Shown here: positions 22,301 through 36,052 of the stretch, in pieces
Layout: each line of letters opens with the position of its first letter
How positions within the stretch are numbered: the first letter of the stretch is position 1
DNA from: Theristus sp. LFF4_11
Taxonomy: Eukaryota; Nematoda; Chromadorea; Monhysterida; Xyalidae
Direction: 5' to 3'
DNA length: 64,000 bases
Assembly: GCA_030248135.1 (NCBI GenBank)
Contig: JASANC010000197.1
Coordinates: 1 to 64,000 of the forward strand
Notes under the pieces: model-generated
What the model was told of the DNA's origin: nothing
Databases searched by the model: none
The model's input: the letters and a program-made list of their open reading frames with translations, nothing else
Position numbers and translations under genes: made by a program

Positions 22301-24734
22301 AACCATGACCGACGCCAGGCACCTGTTGAATTCGCGCCATCCGAAAAAGAGAACTTTTGACCAAAAAGTGGATTTTATCTTTTCCGATCGATTTTCACTT
22401 TTTTTTGTCTCTCTGAGGTGTGTGTGGCCTCGAAATGCTCGCAGAACATAAATCACGTCAAGTCAGTCATACGCGGTGCACAGAGAATGAATCTGGCAAC
22501 AGTGTGCTCCATGACTGTATGACCGTGTTCGCTGTGTTTTTGCGAATCCTTCCCTGCACAAGAAGATTCGAAAAACGGCTGTCACAAAAATTTCGACCGA
22601 AGACACAGTGAGCGCGCACAGCTGTTCGGAAATGTGTGCAAATCGAGAGTTCGCCACCGCGGGCACAACAAGTTGTATATGTTGGAGAAAGTCGTCATTT
22701 TGAATGTACATTGTACGTTCTCACAAAAGATAAAAAATTTCCGTACGTACAATAAACACATCTGTTTGAAAGAAAAACTCTAGAAAATTTCTGCGCACAT
22801 GACAACACCGCATTTACACATTGTGTGATCGAATGCCGTGGCGACGAAACCAACATTTGAAAACACGCGCCACTATACCGAAGTCACAGCAGGCACACAC
22901 ACATACAACACAGCACTCTGATTGATATCAGCTGATTGTACGTGATTTATATTTTCAAGAGCATTCATCATTTTCAACCGCTGACCAACCTGACAAATGG
23001 CGAGGAATGTCTGCCGATGGAATGTCGCTCTTGAGAGGCCGTCCGGTGGGGTGGCGATGCCGCTCAACTGGGCGTCCGTGAACAACTGGCGTTTCCAGGT
23101 TGCAGAGGCAGCCGTTGCAAACGAGCCGCTGGTCGCACAGGCGCACAGGTGCTGCTGCTGGCGTGCGTGTGTCTCGGCAACTTGCAGGTAGACGCCCAGC
23201 CAGTGCACTGCTGTCACCGGCGACAGCGCCCAATTCAAAGTCTGCGAGAAACGTTGATTCTGCACGCAAATACAGTCAGCAGACCAAGCTACAAACAAAT
23301 GTGACACACTTTGAGAATGATCAGTTCAACTTGTTGAATGTCCGATTCCGAGCAGGCTCCATCGGTCACGTACGCAAAGTCGCCGATCTTTGGCGGATAT
23401 ATCTCCTGAAATCAAAGCATGAAAGCGCTAGAATGTTCTGACTAACAGTGAAATTCATTCCGAAAGTATGGTAGATTATGAGTTTTTCGTCAGTTTTTGC
23501 TTTGTGGGCTGCGGACTGACACCGCAAGGGCTGGACCCTGTTTTTGCGGTTTCGCCCGGTAAGCGAAGACCGCGGCGACCCCGGGCTCGTCAGTTCGACA
23601 AGTCGCCAGACCGCACAGTCTCAAAAATGCACGTGCGCCGAGGGGTGGTAATGGCAGCACGAAACATCAGCCAGCCCTCGCGGTGTCAGTCCGCAGCCCA
23701 CAAAGCAAAAACTGACGTATAACATCGTTTTTACGCATATATGCGTGGCCACAGGCCAACCCAAGCATATGAGTTTTTCGGTTCGCACCTCCAGCTTTGC
23801 AGCAATGAACAGAGCTGTGACGCCGACGAGTTGCAACCGTTGCTTGGCAATCGGTGCTGACGCTGACAAGAAGCGGTCAAGCATGTCAACGGCCAGATAG
23901 AACGTCTCTCGGTGCAGCTTGTACACTTCGCTCACCTGCGTCATGCAGAATTTTCTTTTTTTTAAAGCGAAAATCTGTGCACGTGTGTGAGCTTTTCTAT
24001 GTTGTTGTCAAGTGTCTGCCCACCTCGCACATCCAATCGATTAAAATGGCACGCATGCGCTCTGTGAGCTCCAAATGGCGTTGCAGGTAGTTGCACTGCC
24101 GCTCGTACACGTTGTTCTTCCAGCACATCAAATTCCACACCTGTTGGTTGAACAAAGGTTTTCTCCAAATTCAACGACGTTTTCGATGTGTGTGTTCACT
24201 CACGGTTTCACTGCTTGACCAGGAGGCAGCAGGTAGTTGGGGTGTGTGCTGGCGGTATTTCATGAGATTCGGCTCAGAAGGAGGACGCTGACGGAAGGCT
24301 GCGTTGATTTCGGTTGCCTTGGAAGTTGTGGGCATGTCCTGTGCACACGTTGCACCAGTCACCACCGTTTACCACAAAGCAACATTTTTACAAAGCACTT
24401 CAACTGAAGTGTCGCTTACATGCAAACGAGCTGGAACCGAGTGTTGTCGTGCAGCAGCGAGCGTCAGCGAGTGTTGCTGTCTGTCCCTGAGCACTGCCGG
24501 CTGCATCTGTCCGTTGTGCAGCCACTTTGAGCAACCCTGTGCGCCCATTGCCGTCTGCTGGTTCTCATTCTGTGCCACGATCATGCTCGCTTCCGGTGGC
24601 GCGGTGCTCTTGCAATTGTTCGACTTGTACTGCTGAATCAGATGGCGATTCTGTGCTCTGTTTGAATTCTGTGTCACTTGGCGTTTGTGCGTCTGAGTCT
24701 GCCGCTGCCGTTTACGCTGGTTGCGAGCAATCAT
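19358..24734 (-). CDS. cycE: Cyclin E (G1/S cyclin, activator of CDK2)
   Basis: Nine minus-strand exons: 24734-24420, 24338-24204, 24140-24024, 23935-23789, 23405-23310, 23259-22990, 20293-20179, 19960-19803 and 19645-19358, about 546 residues. Cyclin E binds CDK2 to drive S-phase entry. The N-terminal cyclin box is clear: [12 protein letters not shown], then [20 protein letters not shown] (the MRAIL helix that contacts the CDK), [22 protein letters not shown] and [11 protein letters not shown]. The last motif is typical of cyclin E rather than A, B or D. The second box has LNPVT-like [15 protein letters not shown] and [24 protein letters not shown] Gln-, Ala- and Ser-rich insert sits between these. 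The N-terminus is basic and Gln-rich ([12 protein letters not shown]), possibly a nuclear localisation signal. The ATG at 24734 is the first in frame; upstream untranslated exons are likely. Exons 6 and 7 are separated by a 2.7-kb intron in which I see nothing. Confidence 0.93.
23488..23717. mobile_element. Short MITE with 38-bp terminal inverted repeats, cyclin E intron 4
   Basis: The first 38 bp (CGTCAGTTTTTGCTTTGTGG...) are repeated exactly in reverse complement at 23680-23717. The middle is GC-rich. The 11-mer TATGAGTTTTT occurs just before the element (23477-23487) and again at 23768-23778, 50 bp past the right end, so the true insertion boundary is unclear. Superfamily not assigned. Confidence 0.8.
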
Positions 24735-27700
24735 TCGGCTGTGCAAGGGCAGTGGAACGCGCGAAAATTTGAACTGCAGAATAAATTAAAGATAATTTTT
24801 ATTCGTTCGCACGTTGATGAACTGAAAACAGCAGAAATATGTTTGCTTGTGTTGTCGGTTCGGTGGAATGTAGTTTTATAGGACAAGTTCCGAGTTTTTT
24901 GAAGCTGAAACCAGTTCCGTAGCCACGTTGTATGCGTGTTCGAGAAAAAATGCATGCATAACTCAGTTTTTGCTTTCGATAAAGTGGTAGAGAAAACAAA
25001 TTGTACTAAAAAATGCAGTGCCGACGAATGGTCTCTTGGGAGAACTACATGAAGGGGCATGCGAAGCAAAGATGGGATGGAACTTAAAATGAGAAGAGAT
25101 CAAAGATCACACACACACACAACCGTAATCGTAAAACAGGAAACATAATGCTCAAAGTCATTGCGTATGTTGTTTATTTTATTTACCTTGGGACACGACG
25201 AACAATAAAAATGGAAAATGAGCGCAAAAAACCTAGCCGGGGCTAGAAACGATCTACAATTACGTGTCGGTTTTCAGCATTTCGTCTAGCGTCTTTAAAA
25301 TGAGCGCGTATACATTGCGTAGTACAACATGATTTCGAATTTTACGCGCGCGCACCGCCCTTCCCATAGACACAGCAGCCTTGGTGCCCGTCGCACAAGC
25401 AATTCGTTTTCATTCATTGATACGGCCACGAAAAAAAATGAGAAAATGAGAATGGGCGAGCTCGTAGTAACAGGCTGAAAATCAGTTTGCCCCAGAGCAC
25501 CATCCAGCCGAACACAGCATTATTTATTTACCAAAACGGTGATGGTGTTTTTTTTACGAACAAGCGGAATGCGCAGGATTGCCTGGTTTGTTTTTTCTTG
25601 CAAGGAATGCGGAGTATTTTTCCACGATATATTCAAATCAAACTGCGCACCCCCTATCAACTGAAACTATCTTGGCGCTCAAAAATTTCAATTAGCAAAC
25701 GCAGAGTTCGCTAAAAAAATTCGAGCACAAAAATGATTGAAACAACAAGCTAACAGCATGCAAAACGCAAACTGTGATGAGCTTGAGCACAATAACCCAT
25801 CTTGGTTCTGGTTTTCACCGGATGCCCGACCTCAATTGGAAAATAAACACGCAGTTTTGTCCGAATGTGACCTCCCGCTGGGTTCAGCTTAGCAAGTCAA
25901 GCCACAGCGAATGTTAGCTGAGCACTAAATTATTTACGCTCGATATTATTATTACCTTGATTAAAAAGAACATAAACATTTTCGTTCCGTTGGGTGTGTC
26001 ACTGGCATGTTGTTTTAGGTTATCAACAAGATTTCGCAAACTTTGGCACGTACAAATGTAATCGGACGCCTGATGGATGAAGTTTTTTGCGCGAAACAAA
26101 TGGCAACAGTATTGTTGTATCAGCTGTCGTATGGCGTTTGGTGATCGTGTGTTTGAGTAAATAATAAAACAAACATACCAATGAATAACTAACAATAATA
26201 AAAAGTTTCAAAGCAAACAAAAGTGCACTCAACTGACCTGCGTGGAACTGCAATGGTCACTGTGAACTTGCGGGAATTATGATTCCTCAAAACGAATGAT
26301 AAGAATAAAGAAAGTGTTGAACAAATAATGGTGCGTTAGTTTTTATTGGTGTCATGATTTTTATGGCCAGTTTCAGCAACACCTTTGAACAAAGTTGTTC
26401 GCCGGCTGTTGTCAACCGTTTTTTTTCAATCGGGCACAAACGCAAGAGTGCAGGAAATGAGTGGTCAGCCGCTAAATGATGACAAAGAGTGTTTTTAACC
26501 GAAAATAACAAAAAATAGTTGACTTTACAAGTTTTTTTTCAAACAAGAGTAATCAATTTTCTGCGTTTATACAACCTGAAACAAAGAAGTTGGTAGTATC
26601 GTAGCAGTGCAAACTCAAACTAAATGAATGAATGACAGAAAACTCGGAAAAGACATAAACCTGCACTGGTCATCACTTTGCTTGCCTCTCTGTGCCGCCA
26701 GCGAAAGCGCGCGATTCGAAAAAAGCGATAACCAAGCGCAGAAAAGTGCAATAAAAATATGGTCTGGCGGCGGCGTAAAATCGCATTAGCACAAAAGAAC
26801 TAATATGCGCAGTACATGCACGTTTTAACGGCTGAAGGTCAATCATGGAATTTTCAGGAAACCCATATAACACCGAAAAACATGTTGGCCATCACTGGTG
26901 ACACCCGGTGCACGTCAGCTGATCTGCAAAAGTGACACCAGACACGGCAAAGACGCGGCGAAAGTGGGCAAGCCTTGTTCAAACACCATGCGCGTAAAAA
27001 ACAGTACTCACGGTTTAGAAAAACGTCGACTTTATTCAGAGTGTAGGCAGATTAGAGGCAGATGAAATGAATGTGGGGTGGGTTAAGAACACATAAACTG
27101 CGTCGTTCACAATGTTCTCCCCAAAAAAACCTGTGGCGCCGTCTGTTTTGCCTCGTGTCTTTCTCCTTAGTTTCTATCAACCTCTCAGGAATGCGTGTCT
27201 GCGCTGTTTGATTTTACTTTTTGAACACAGTCTGTGGCGCGCGGCTTATTTCAAACTGAGCATCTGGGCGCCAAAGTATACAGTTACATCTGTTTCGTTA
27301 AAAACTTGTGCTGTGGTGCGTTTGTTTGCACAGACACACGGAACACAACCATTTACAACCAGCGCACCGGTTAGATGAACAAGAGCACAATAATAATACC
27401 GAAAAGGGAAAACACATAGGTCTCAAACGACATAAGGTTGACTGGTCATTCGTTGGCCACAGGATGCGCGCAAAAAAATACTCAAAAGTTCCGCGAATCG
27501 AATGGCAGGCACCATGTGCAGTTGTGAAACACTGTGCAGCACAGCACCATCAAAAAGAATAAAGTTGAATCGTGTTGACAGATTGGTCATTTACACGCAC
27601 TATATTTTATGTAATGACATGGCGGCAAATGAATATGCAGCGTGGAAAAATCCAAATGATAACAAGCGTATCATGTTTTCAAACACTTCAATGCACATGT

Positions 27701-30700
27701 GTTGCAAAAATAAATAAAGGAAATGTGGTAATTTTTCTTGTTTTACATATGACATATGACGCTCAAACAAAATCAAACACAAAAAAGCAAAAGCAGTCTA
27801 ACGAGCAACAGCCATAGAGGTTGTAACAGCATTTATGAAAAAAGTGGCGGGTTGGATAACACGGGCTGTTCAGTGAATTCAAATTGCAGTCTCCCAGGGA
27901 CACGGGCATTCCAATACCAACCGGTGTCTGGCAGGCTTTCACGGCTAGCGGACAATGTGAACGGATGTTAGCAAATCAAAATAGGCGCACTGATTATTCA
28001 AGATTTTTTAAAAATCCTAGCCGATTTTGACGATGTGCAATTTGCAACGATGACTTACAAAATAATGAACTTTGAGTTTTGGATTGCTTTAAAAGTGTGT
28101 GGCGCGCGACTGAAAATGGACAATGATTAATGTGCAAAACGTTTGTAATGATCATTGATGACATTATGCTCCGCCTAATCCTCGTGTGCAACAGCGCAAA
28201 GATCAGTGATCAGTGTTGATCAACACAAGCAACAAACAAACAGACACGTCACAAAGTCATCAATAACCATAAACTGGTCACAACATTCCATAGTGACCAC
28301 AATACAACAGCGTTGACTTTGCGTAGATCATCATTGAATGTTTTGATGCCTTTTCAACAGTGCGTAACCGTGGCTAGCACACGCGACAAACATTGAAATT
28401 GGATGGCAGTATATGGTCATGAATGGACACAGCTGCAAGCGCACAGGCAAGGCGTGTGGAGGTCGACGTGAGGTCAACCCGCGCTGCCATGCCCATAAAC
28501 GCGCGCGTGCACTCACGACTGAAACAAAAACAACAAAATGCTCAACGATTGCACTGCGCGCGCGCAAACACAGATGTTGACATGCGTGCAACAGTCAGTA
28601 AGCATGCAGACAGATGCAACAGAGTAACAGCAAATTAGCATAAAATCCACCACATCAATTGTGTTCAGTGTTTAGCATTATTGCTGTTTGATTTTTCCTT
28701 ATTGAACGCACGCGCGTTGATCCCTGTTGTCCGCAGCTTTATACAGCGTTATTTATTCATGAGCGTAAAATACTGTTGCCACAAGATGGACAATTAAAAA
28801 TCGTGAGTCCACAATTGATGGACGACCACACCTTCCGTGCATTCGCTGGTAGTCACTTATTTATTGATAATGGATGCGTTGAATTGCAAACTGGAACGGA
28901 AGTGGGGTTGAACAACATGGTTTTTAAATTGAGTACTGAATGCCAACGCAGTGGGCTAACTCATAATTACATAAGTCCGATTGGTCTTTTTTCACATTTC
29001 TCAAACTGCGTAGCTTAGGTGTTACACCAAACCACTACCAACCAGAAGCACCACGGCAGTTTGGTGTGCCTGGCCCTAAGCTGACATCGCAGATTTCTCA
29101 TTTTCAAAGATTTTGAGCACTGATACACATGTTCGAGGCGTGTGCCAGTTAAAAGGCTGTAATTTATGAAGTGTCAAAAAAGCAGTGCAGCTGAAAGATA
29201 CCACTTTGGTGATTTGAATGCAGCATTGAATATGGTGTTTCGATGGATTGGAAGGACACGGCCACAATTTCAAAAACCAATAACGACAATTAAAGCAGCG
29301 AAGCTACCACCAACAGTGTCGGACGCATTGATAAATCTATTCTGATTATTCTGCATAATTTTTTTTAAATTGTCCTTTGTCTTTGTCTCTTCGTCATAGA
29401 CCCTGGTTCTTTCGTTTGATTCAAGCTGAATTTCAGCTCAATGTACTGTACGAAGCTCAATCAAACGACCAGCTGTTTGTGAAAAAGCATTTTATATCAG
29501 GGACCAAATCAAAGAGAAAAATTCAAACCTCCGCTGCGGGAAAAAGGATGTTTTAAAAAAATATTTTATTTTCAACAAATAATTGTTTACATTGTGCAAA
29601 ACGGATTTTTTCGCACCCATGAGCTGTGTGACGCTGTGCTGTGATAACTTTAAAGCTGGTTTTCAACGGTTTTCAAATTTGACAACAATATGTCTTGATT
29701 TTAAAATAATTTGGTCTTGAAACGATCTTAAGCGCTAGGTACATGAACAACTGAAATATTTCAGAGAATATTTATCAGACGTGCAACTGCAACATTACAG
29801 TTTTGGGGCATCTGTAAACTTTTGAAAGCTATGATTTTTAGCAAAAGAAGGGTGAAAACACAGAAACACAAGACGTTAAAAATTGGACACGATAAGAAAA
29901 ATGCAGACGAACAAAGACATTTGAATCCGACACAAAGAATGCCGAGCTTATTGGTGTTTGGGGGCGAAGAGAAATTGAATCAGAAATTCAAATGAGACAA
30001 TTGAGCCAATGATCGAACGGAGCTTCGATTGTCTTTGGTCTTATGCCTCTGGAAGGTATAACACAGGCAAAGTGCAGTGAACCCAATCCAACAACGAAAA
30101 ACAATCGCAAGAAATAATAACACCGTCACGCAACGACAGACTAGCACAAAGTGATTTCGAGTAAGAACCCCAGAAGAACCGGGAAAACACGCAGGAAAAA
30201 GATACGTAGGTCGAAAATTGCTGTTGAGTTATTGGTTCCATCGTGTGTTGATGGTGACCCTGATTTTGGTCTCAGTGTTACGAGCAAACGCAACAGCACA
30301 CAGCACCTCAACGGTCTCAACAATCACTCTGTGTGTTGTAACATGACGCTATTGGCCGTGGGACGCAAGAGGCTTGTCTGTGCAACAGAATAACTAGAAC
30401 AGGAGAAATGTGTACTCTATGGGACTTTATACGTAATGTCACGTGGGCAACAAATACGCACAACGTTATGCTCGTGTTGGTCAGGGATTCGAGGTTAGAC
30501 ATTCGCAAACGTGCCATCGAAAACATTTGCGTGGTTTCCTGCGGCGATCGAATACAGCCGTCAACGGCACAAATGCACCATTCAGTCGCATCGCATGGCT
30601 CCCTGGGCAGTTTGTGCTCGATCGCATACTAATTGCCGCAAAAACTTCCATGATGCAAGTTCTGAGGATTGGATGATGTACGCAAACCGCAAACCGAACA

Positions 30701-31025
30701 TCATTGTGAACCGATTTCGTGGGAAACGTCCAAAAGTATGATAACGAAACACATGCCGCTTTTGAACCGAACCACGAAACAAGGCAGAAGGAACCACTAA
30801 CCATGCTTTTCAGCGTGAAAGCAACGTTTGGTTCCAGTGTTTACTCAACAAATTATTGAGATTTTTGTTGAGTAACTGTTTTTTAGTGCGTGTACGTTTG
30901 AAGTAATTTAACAAGAATACCATAATCAAAGTAAATTTCAGCAAACCAGAAGATAAATAACTGAAACTCCACGGCACGGAACACAAAAGAGCAAAGTCAG
31001 CTTTCTGCGGCAAAATGAGCAAGTA
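24735..31025. other. Long intergenic region, nothing recognised
   Basis: About 6.3 kb between cyclin E and the second TA-flanked MITE. Open frames are short and look random. I see a small (AC)n tract near 25110 and short inverted repeats near 29010-29080 (GGTGTTACACC facing GGTGTGCC) and 29425-29485 (TCGTTTGATT facing AATCAAACGA). No tRNA or rRNA gene, and no transposase or reverse transcriptase motif. Regulatory DNA for cyclin E could lie at the left edge. Confidence 0.5.
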
Positions 31026-31487
31026 CCGTATTACCCCCATTAAACCCCCCCCCCACCATTAATCCCCCCCCACCAATAAACCCCCACCCCCCCGACCAGT
31101 TTCCAAATAATCCCCCCCCCACAAATAATCCCCCATGGGGGTTAATTGGAAACCTGTTTGAAACACATACCCAGCGAATTCAGTGGCTGAATGCAGTGAC
31201 ATTGGTGAAATTGTGCTACCAAAGGCCCCAAATGGATGAGTTAATGGTAATTTCATTACAAAAGGCTGTTACAAAAAGAAATCTCTGTGAAAAGTAGAAG
31301 TTTCTGCAACTTTCTTGCCTGCCATGCAAGGTATTTTTGCCATTTTTCAACAAAACCCCACCCCTAGAAATTTTTGTATAATAAACCCCCCCCCCCACCA
31401 ATAATCCCCCCCCCCACCAATAAACCCCCACCCCTAAAAGTCGCTGACGTATTAATCCCCCATGGGGGTTTATTGGGGGTAATACGG
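31026..31487. mobile_element. TA-flanked MITE, copy 2 (complete, 462 bp)
   Basis: The left end CCGTATTACCCCCA and the right end TGGGGGTAATACGG are inverted copies over about 25 bp, and TA lies on both sides (31024-31025 and 31488-31489), as for Tc1/mariner-type elements. Inside, CCCCCATGGGGG occurs twice and C-runs border a conserved body, which is about 95% identical to copy 1. No coding capacity. Confidence 0.88.
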
Positions 31488-31489
31488 TA

Positions 31490-32872
31490 TCTAAGATAAA
31501 TGAAGCTCACCGGTGAAACAATGAACCGAACAAGAATCACACCAAGATCAATTGAAACGAATGACAGGAACAAGCCGCCATGACGACCACGACGAACAGC
31601 CGAGATTGATATCAGAAATCATCTGAGCCCGACAATAAAAACAATTGAACGTCTAATTTATTCTTGAGAATCACTTGCCGAAAGGCCGAAACAAATAACA
31701 ATCTGAGATAACACAGATGTAAAAAATGCACAAGAAATCACACCCGCATGACGGGGCAAACAAGGACAAGCTTCGCTGCGCATAGCGGTGTGATCATCGC
31801 TCGTGATGTGTGAACTGGTGATTCGTTGACAAGCACACGAGATCTTCATGATCCACAAAGAGAAGAGAAACGCAGACACGTGGGGTTTATGGTGTCACGT
31901 TGGTCGCATCATTATATCGGCTGTTATTCATCAAACAGCAAGAAAGCACATTGTCTTTCAACAATCGTTCTTGCTAACGACACCGTGTTGTTGATTATAA
32001 CTGCTCTCAGACGCACAGCAACACACCAAGAATGGCGATCACTTGGAAGCTACGCATGTTGATCGGTGTGCCCCACGAGACCTCAATCGAATATTGTTCT
32101 CGGACATTGGACAATTGGCGGGCTGTCGGTGGTGAATCAAAGTCACAGATGGGCACATGGACATTGGCTCAGTTGCAATCATACACTTACGCATTTACAA
32201 CAGCTTGTGGCTCTCTGTGTCAACCGCGTTTTCCCGCACTGTTATTAGACGAATAAACATGCGTAAGACACTGAAGATGCAAAAACCACATGGATGTAAT
32301 CTTGTGGTCATTTATCATTGCTGTGCCGCTCAACAGAGGATGCCGCATAGATTATAAAACAGTGCTCTCCCGGTTTTAAAAGCTTTATTACACACTCGAC
32401 GAAACAAGATGCCGACATTTCACATGAATTTTAGTTTTCCAAAAGATGCTAACGAGCATGCATTGCAACGCAAAAACATGGACATGTTCATTGAATCGCA
32501 AAATCAATTTGACATTTTGTTCGAGGCGTTAAGCAAAATAACTCACTTAACCATCATTAAAAACAAACCATTCCACAGTTAAATCATGGTGAATCAGTTG
32601 CTACCACAACTTTTAGGTCACGATCTTCAACGTTTTCTTATTAAAAACAACTGATCAAAAACAACATATTATTTTTTTCTTCCGCGCAACATTTGATCAA
32701 AGACCCCTTGAGTAGCCAAATAAGGAATGCACCAGTTTTTCAGTTATTGTTTGACTACAAAGTGCCTGGAAACTAACGCCAGGTAATCAATTTCCCTTTT
32801 TGTACTTTTGAAAACTTAGGACCTAGCAAATTAAACAAGTATTTTCTATCTCTGTTTGCCACTGTGATCATC
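31490..32872. other. Upstream region of glutamine synthetase
   Basis: About 1.4 kb without a supportable gene or repeat. It should contain the glutamine synthetase promoter and 5' untranslated region, but I see no clear TATA box or other site that I would defend. Confidence 0.45.
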
Positions 32873-34968
32873 ATGTCCGCTTCGCTTTCTCAGCAGTACG
32901 TTCTGGACAAACAGGTTGGTTTTTCCTGCAGATTTTTGAAGCTGGCAGAGCGATTCGCCTGTGAAATGCACTGAAAACAATGAAAGCAGTGCAAGCAAGC
33001 ACGCCGAACACGTGAAGCAGGTGACCGCCAGATGTGCTGCTCTCGACCTGAACAACATCAGCCACTGCTGCGTGGCGCGATACGTCTGGATCGACGGCAC
33101 CATGGAGGCGCTGCGCTCGAAGTCGCGCACGTTCGAACGGACGCCGCAGGAGCCGAGCGAGCTGCCCGTGTGGAACTTTGACGGCAGCAGCACCGGCCAG
33201 GCAACTGGCCACGACTCGGATGTGTTCCTGCAGCCGGTCGCACTCTTCAACGATCCACTACGCGGCGCGCAGCACAAGCTGGTACATATGGGGGGGGGCA
33301 TTGCTGTCAGTGTAGCAAAGTGCTCAACGTTGAAAGCACAATGTTGCCATAGGTGCTCTGCGAGACATTGGACTCAAACATGAAGCCGCACCAGTCGAAC
33401 ACACGCCACTCGTGTGCGCTCGTGATGCAGCAGACGGCCGAGCAGGAAATGTGGTTCGGTCAGGAACAAGAGTACGTGTCGCTTTGGCTCTGTTAGTGCA
33501 TTGCAAAGACAACTGCGTCTGAACGCGGTGCTTGTCTCAGGTACACACTGTTCGACCGTGATCTATATCCACTGGGATGGCCGAAACTTGGAGTCCCGCC
33601 ACCGCAGGGCCCATACTACTGTGGGGTTGGCGCGAACAAAGTGAATCGAGAATTTCTCATGTTCTGGTTCTTGAAATGGCACTTTTTCCAACAGGCAACT
33701 TCGTTTAGGTCGTTGGTCGTGATATTGTCGAGGCACACTACGCCGCCTGTCTGTACGCCGGTGTGAAGCACGCTGGTGAAAACGCCGAAGTGATGCCCGC
33801 TCAGTGGGAGTACCAAGTTGGACCTTGCGCTGGTTGGGTTGCGCGTTGATTTGTAAATTCCAATTATTAGGTTGATGAAATGATGATCGCCTAAAAGAAT
33901 CACAGTTCTCGTCATGTTCCTCTTGTCAATCAGGCATTCAAATGGGCGATCATTTGTGGATGTCGCGCTATCTGCTGCATCGCGTGGCGGAGGAATACGG
34001 CGTCGTGGTGTCGCTCGATCCAAAGCCAGTTGAAGGCGACTGGAACGGTGCTGGACTGCACACGAACATCAGCTCGAAAGCAATGCGTGCACCGGGCGGC
34101 TTGAAACACATCGAGGTGAAGCGAATGCACTGGTGGTGACGTGTGATGCTTGTGTGTAGCAGCCACAGTGGCCTGTTTTGATTTCAGCTTTTAACTGCAA
34201 CAATTGTGGTCTGTTTGGTTCAACCTGTCATATTTTTTCGAAGAATACAGAGCATGCGAAACTCTGAATTACAGTCAGAAGAACGAATGTATGGGTTTGG
34301 TTGAAATCAAACACTCAATTTGTGGTGTGGCTAAATATGGTTTATTGCAACTCCGGTACATTCTGTATTTTTCGCCAGCTCTGTATCGTGAGCTGAAAGT
34401 GACAGGTTTAAAGACACATATACTGCAGCCTGGTTGCATTTGCAGAGAGCAATCTCGCTTCTCGGTCGTCATCATGCGAAGCACGTGGTGACGTACGACA
34501 TGCACGGCGGCACCGACAATCTACGGCGACTCACCGGCAAGCACGAGACGAGCGCCATCGATTCGTTTACGTCCGGCGTCGCCGATCGTGGCGCATCGAT
34601 TCGCGTGCCACGCACGGTACGTCGAATAGACAGACTGCGTTTCACTTTCAGTTGCTCCCTGAGCAATTTGAAAATTTTTAACATAAACACGGTTGGCGGG
34701 ACGGGAAGAAAACAGTCTTTGTATTTTTTTGCGGTCTTTTTCGTTTGTTTGTGTAAAATGCGACAGTTCAACAGTTTTTTTGCCAGTGAAAACCAAGATT
34801 TCAAGAAACAAACAAAAGAACAGTTTTATTCAGAGTGTTGAACTTATTAGTTTGGATCAGGTTGCGAACGACGGTTGTGGCTACTTTGAAGACCGTCGCC
34901 CAGCGAGCAACGCAGATCCGTACATGGTCACTGAGGCAATTGTGCGTTCGATATTTGATTTGTGGTGA
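32873..34968 (+). CDS. GS: Glutamine synthetase, eukaryotic type II
   Basis: Eight exons: 32873-32914, 33021-33281, 33353-33471, 33541-33640, 33709-33832, 33934-34115, 34446-34616 and 34861-34968, giving 368 residues, close to the 373 of the human enzyme. It condenses glutamate and ammonia to glutamine using ATP. Family motifs are intact: [30 protein letters not shown] (beta-grasp domain), EQEYTLFDRD with metal-binding glutamates, [30 protein letters not shown] with catalytic Glu/Gln-rich strand, [12 protein letters not shown] with active-site His, [16 protein letters not shown], and the C-terminal RGASIRVPR and [13 protein letters not shown]. All junctions keep phase. The first exon encodes only 14 residues ([14 protein letters not shown]). 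No mitochondrial targeting extension is seen, so a cytosolic enzyme is likely. Confidence 0.96.
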
Positions 34969-35810
34969 ATTGGTAAAAAACGTCGACTGATTTCAACAGT
35001 TTATGTTTTTGTAGCGATTTTGTGCGTAATATTTCTCATGTCTACAAGAGTAAATTCAGCTAGTTTATTGTTCGCGGATTTTAACCCGTTTTAACTTCAC
35101 GCAAATGCCTCATATTTTCTCACATGTGTGATACCTACTCAATGTGAAGACGTTTAAATTTTGTTTTGTTTACGCGCGCGTGGTTCTGTTCCATCCCCAT
35201 GCAACATGGAAAAGTTATCGATTTTTGTCGCTCGTTTGCACTTCGTATTCAGTGTTTTGAAAATAAGATGGAGCTCCATAAAGGAAGAGAAAAGTGAGAA
35301 CGGGAAACGGAGTGTCTCAGGCAAGTTTAAAAGAAGCAAGTAAAGCAATACGCATTTGATCGCAAGCACATGTTGCCTCGTCGCGGGCATCGCATTCCCA
35401 TTAGCTCGTGTGTTTTGTCGCTTGCCTGCATTCCGCTGCTCTTGCGCCGACTCCGCCCTTAGGCTCGCACGTGCAGTGTATCTGTTTCTGTTTTGTTGAA
35501 AAAGTTAGCTAAAAAAAGTGACCCAGTTGATCACGGAATGCAAAAATGAATTAGTCTGCACGCGTTTTTAACAAAACCGGAAATGGAGTTCGGCAGAATC
35601 GTTTCAGTAATAAAGCTCCCAGTCCCGTGGTCGCCACGTCCGTTTGCTCGCATGGCTGCGCCAGAAGGGAAACACAATGTGTTCACACCCAGTACTGCGG
35701 TCGCATTCAGTTCACCTGCTGCAGCACAGCAGCGCACCCAGAAAAATAAGAATTGTGATGCGTTGCCGTGGGTTTCACACAACAACCTTTTCCTGTCACC
35801 GTTTTCACAA
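34969..35810. other. Intergenic, nothing recognised
   Basis: This is downstream DNA of glutamine synthetase. The open frames at 35161-35343 and 35583-36050 are short; the latter runs into a SINE, so it is not a gene. Confidence 0.5.
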
Positions 35811-36052
35811 TTTTTTTTGATATTTGAAGCACGCCCCCCACCGATTCCGGAAACCCGAAGGTACCAAACTCCGGTGGGATTGGGGAACGGACGGCTCACC
35901 ATCCCGTGGAACCAATACCCTCGCCACGTGAGGGGGACAGCCTCTAAGCCCCGCTCTGTCCTGGGGGCACCAGTGATCTTAGCCCGATTTCGGTTTCGGT
36001 GGCCTGCGGTCGCTATATCCCCGCAGGGCAGCGAATCCGAAAGCTTTTAGTT
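35811..36052 (-). mobile_element. SINE, 5'-truncated copy on minus strand
   Basis: Read on the minus strand this matches the tail two-thirds of the SINE at 40865-41231, from AAAGCTTTCGGATTCGCTGC to ATTTGAAGCACG-type sequence (in reverse) and an 8-base A-tail (seen here as T's at 35811-35818). The tRNA-like head is missing, as expected from incomplete reverse transcription. Confidence 0.9.

Noticed and set aside
28776..29018. 80-codon frame, possible small protein
   Set aside because: It starts without ATG and has no recognisable family or partner exon.
30408..30804. Overlapping 75-107 codon frames on both strands, possible decayed gene
   Set aside because: No conserved motif in any frame and no flanking splice signals that would extend it.
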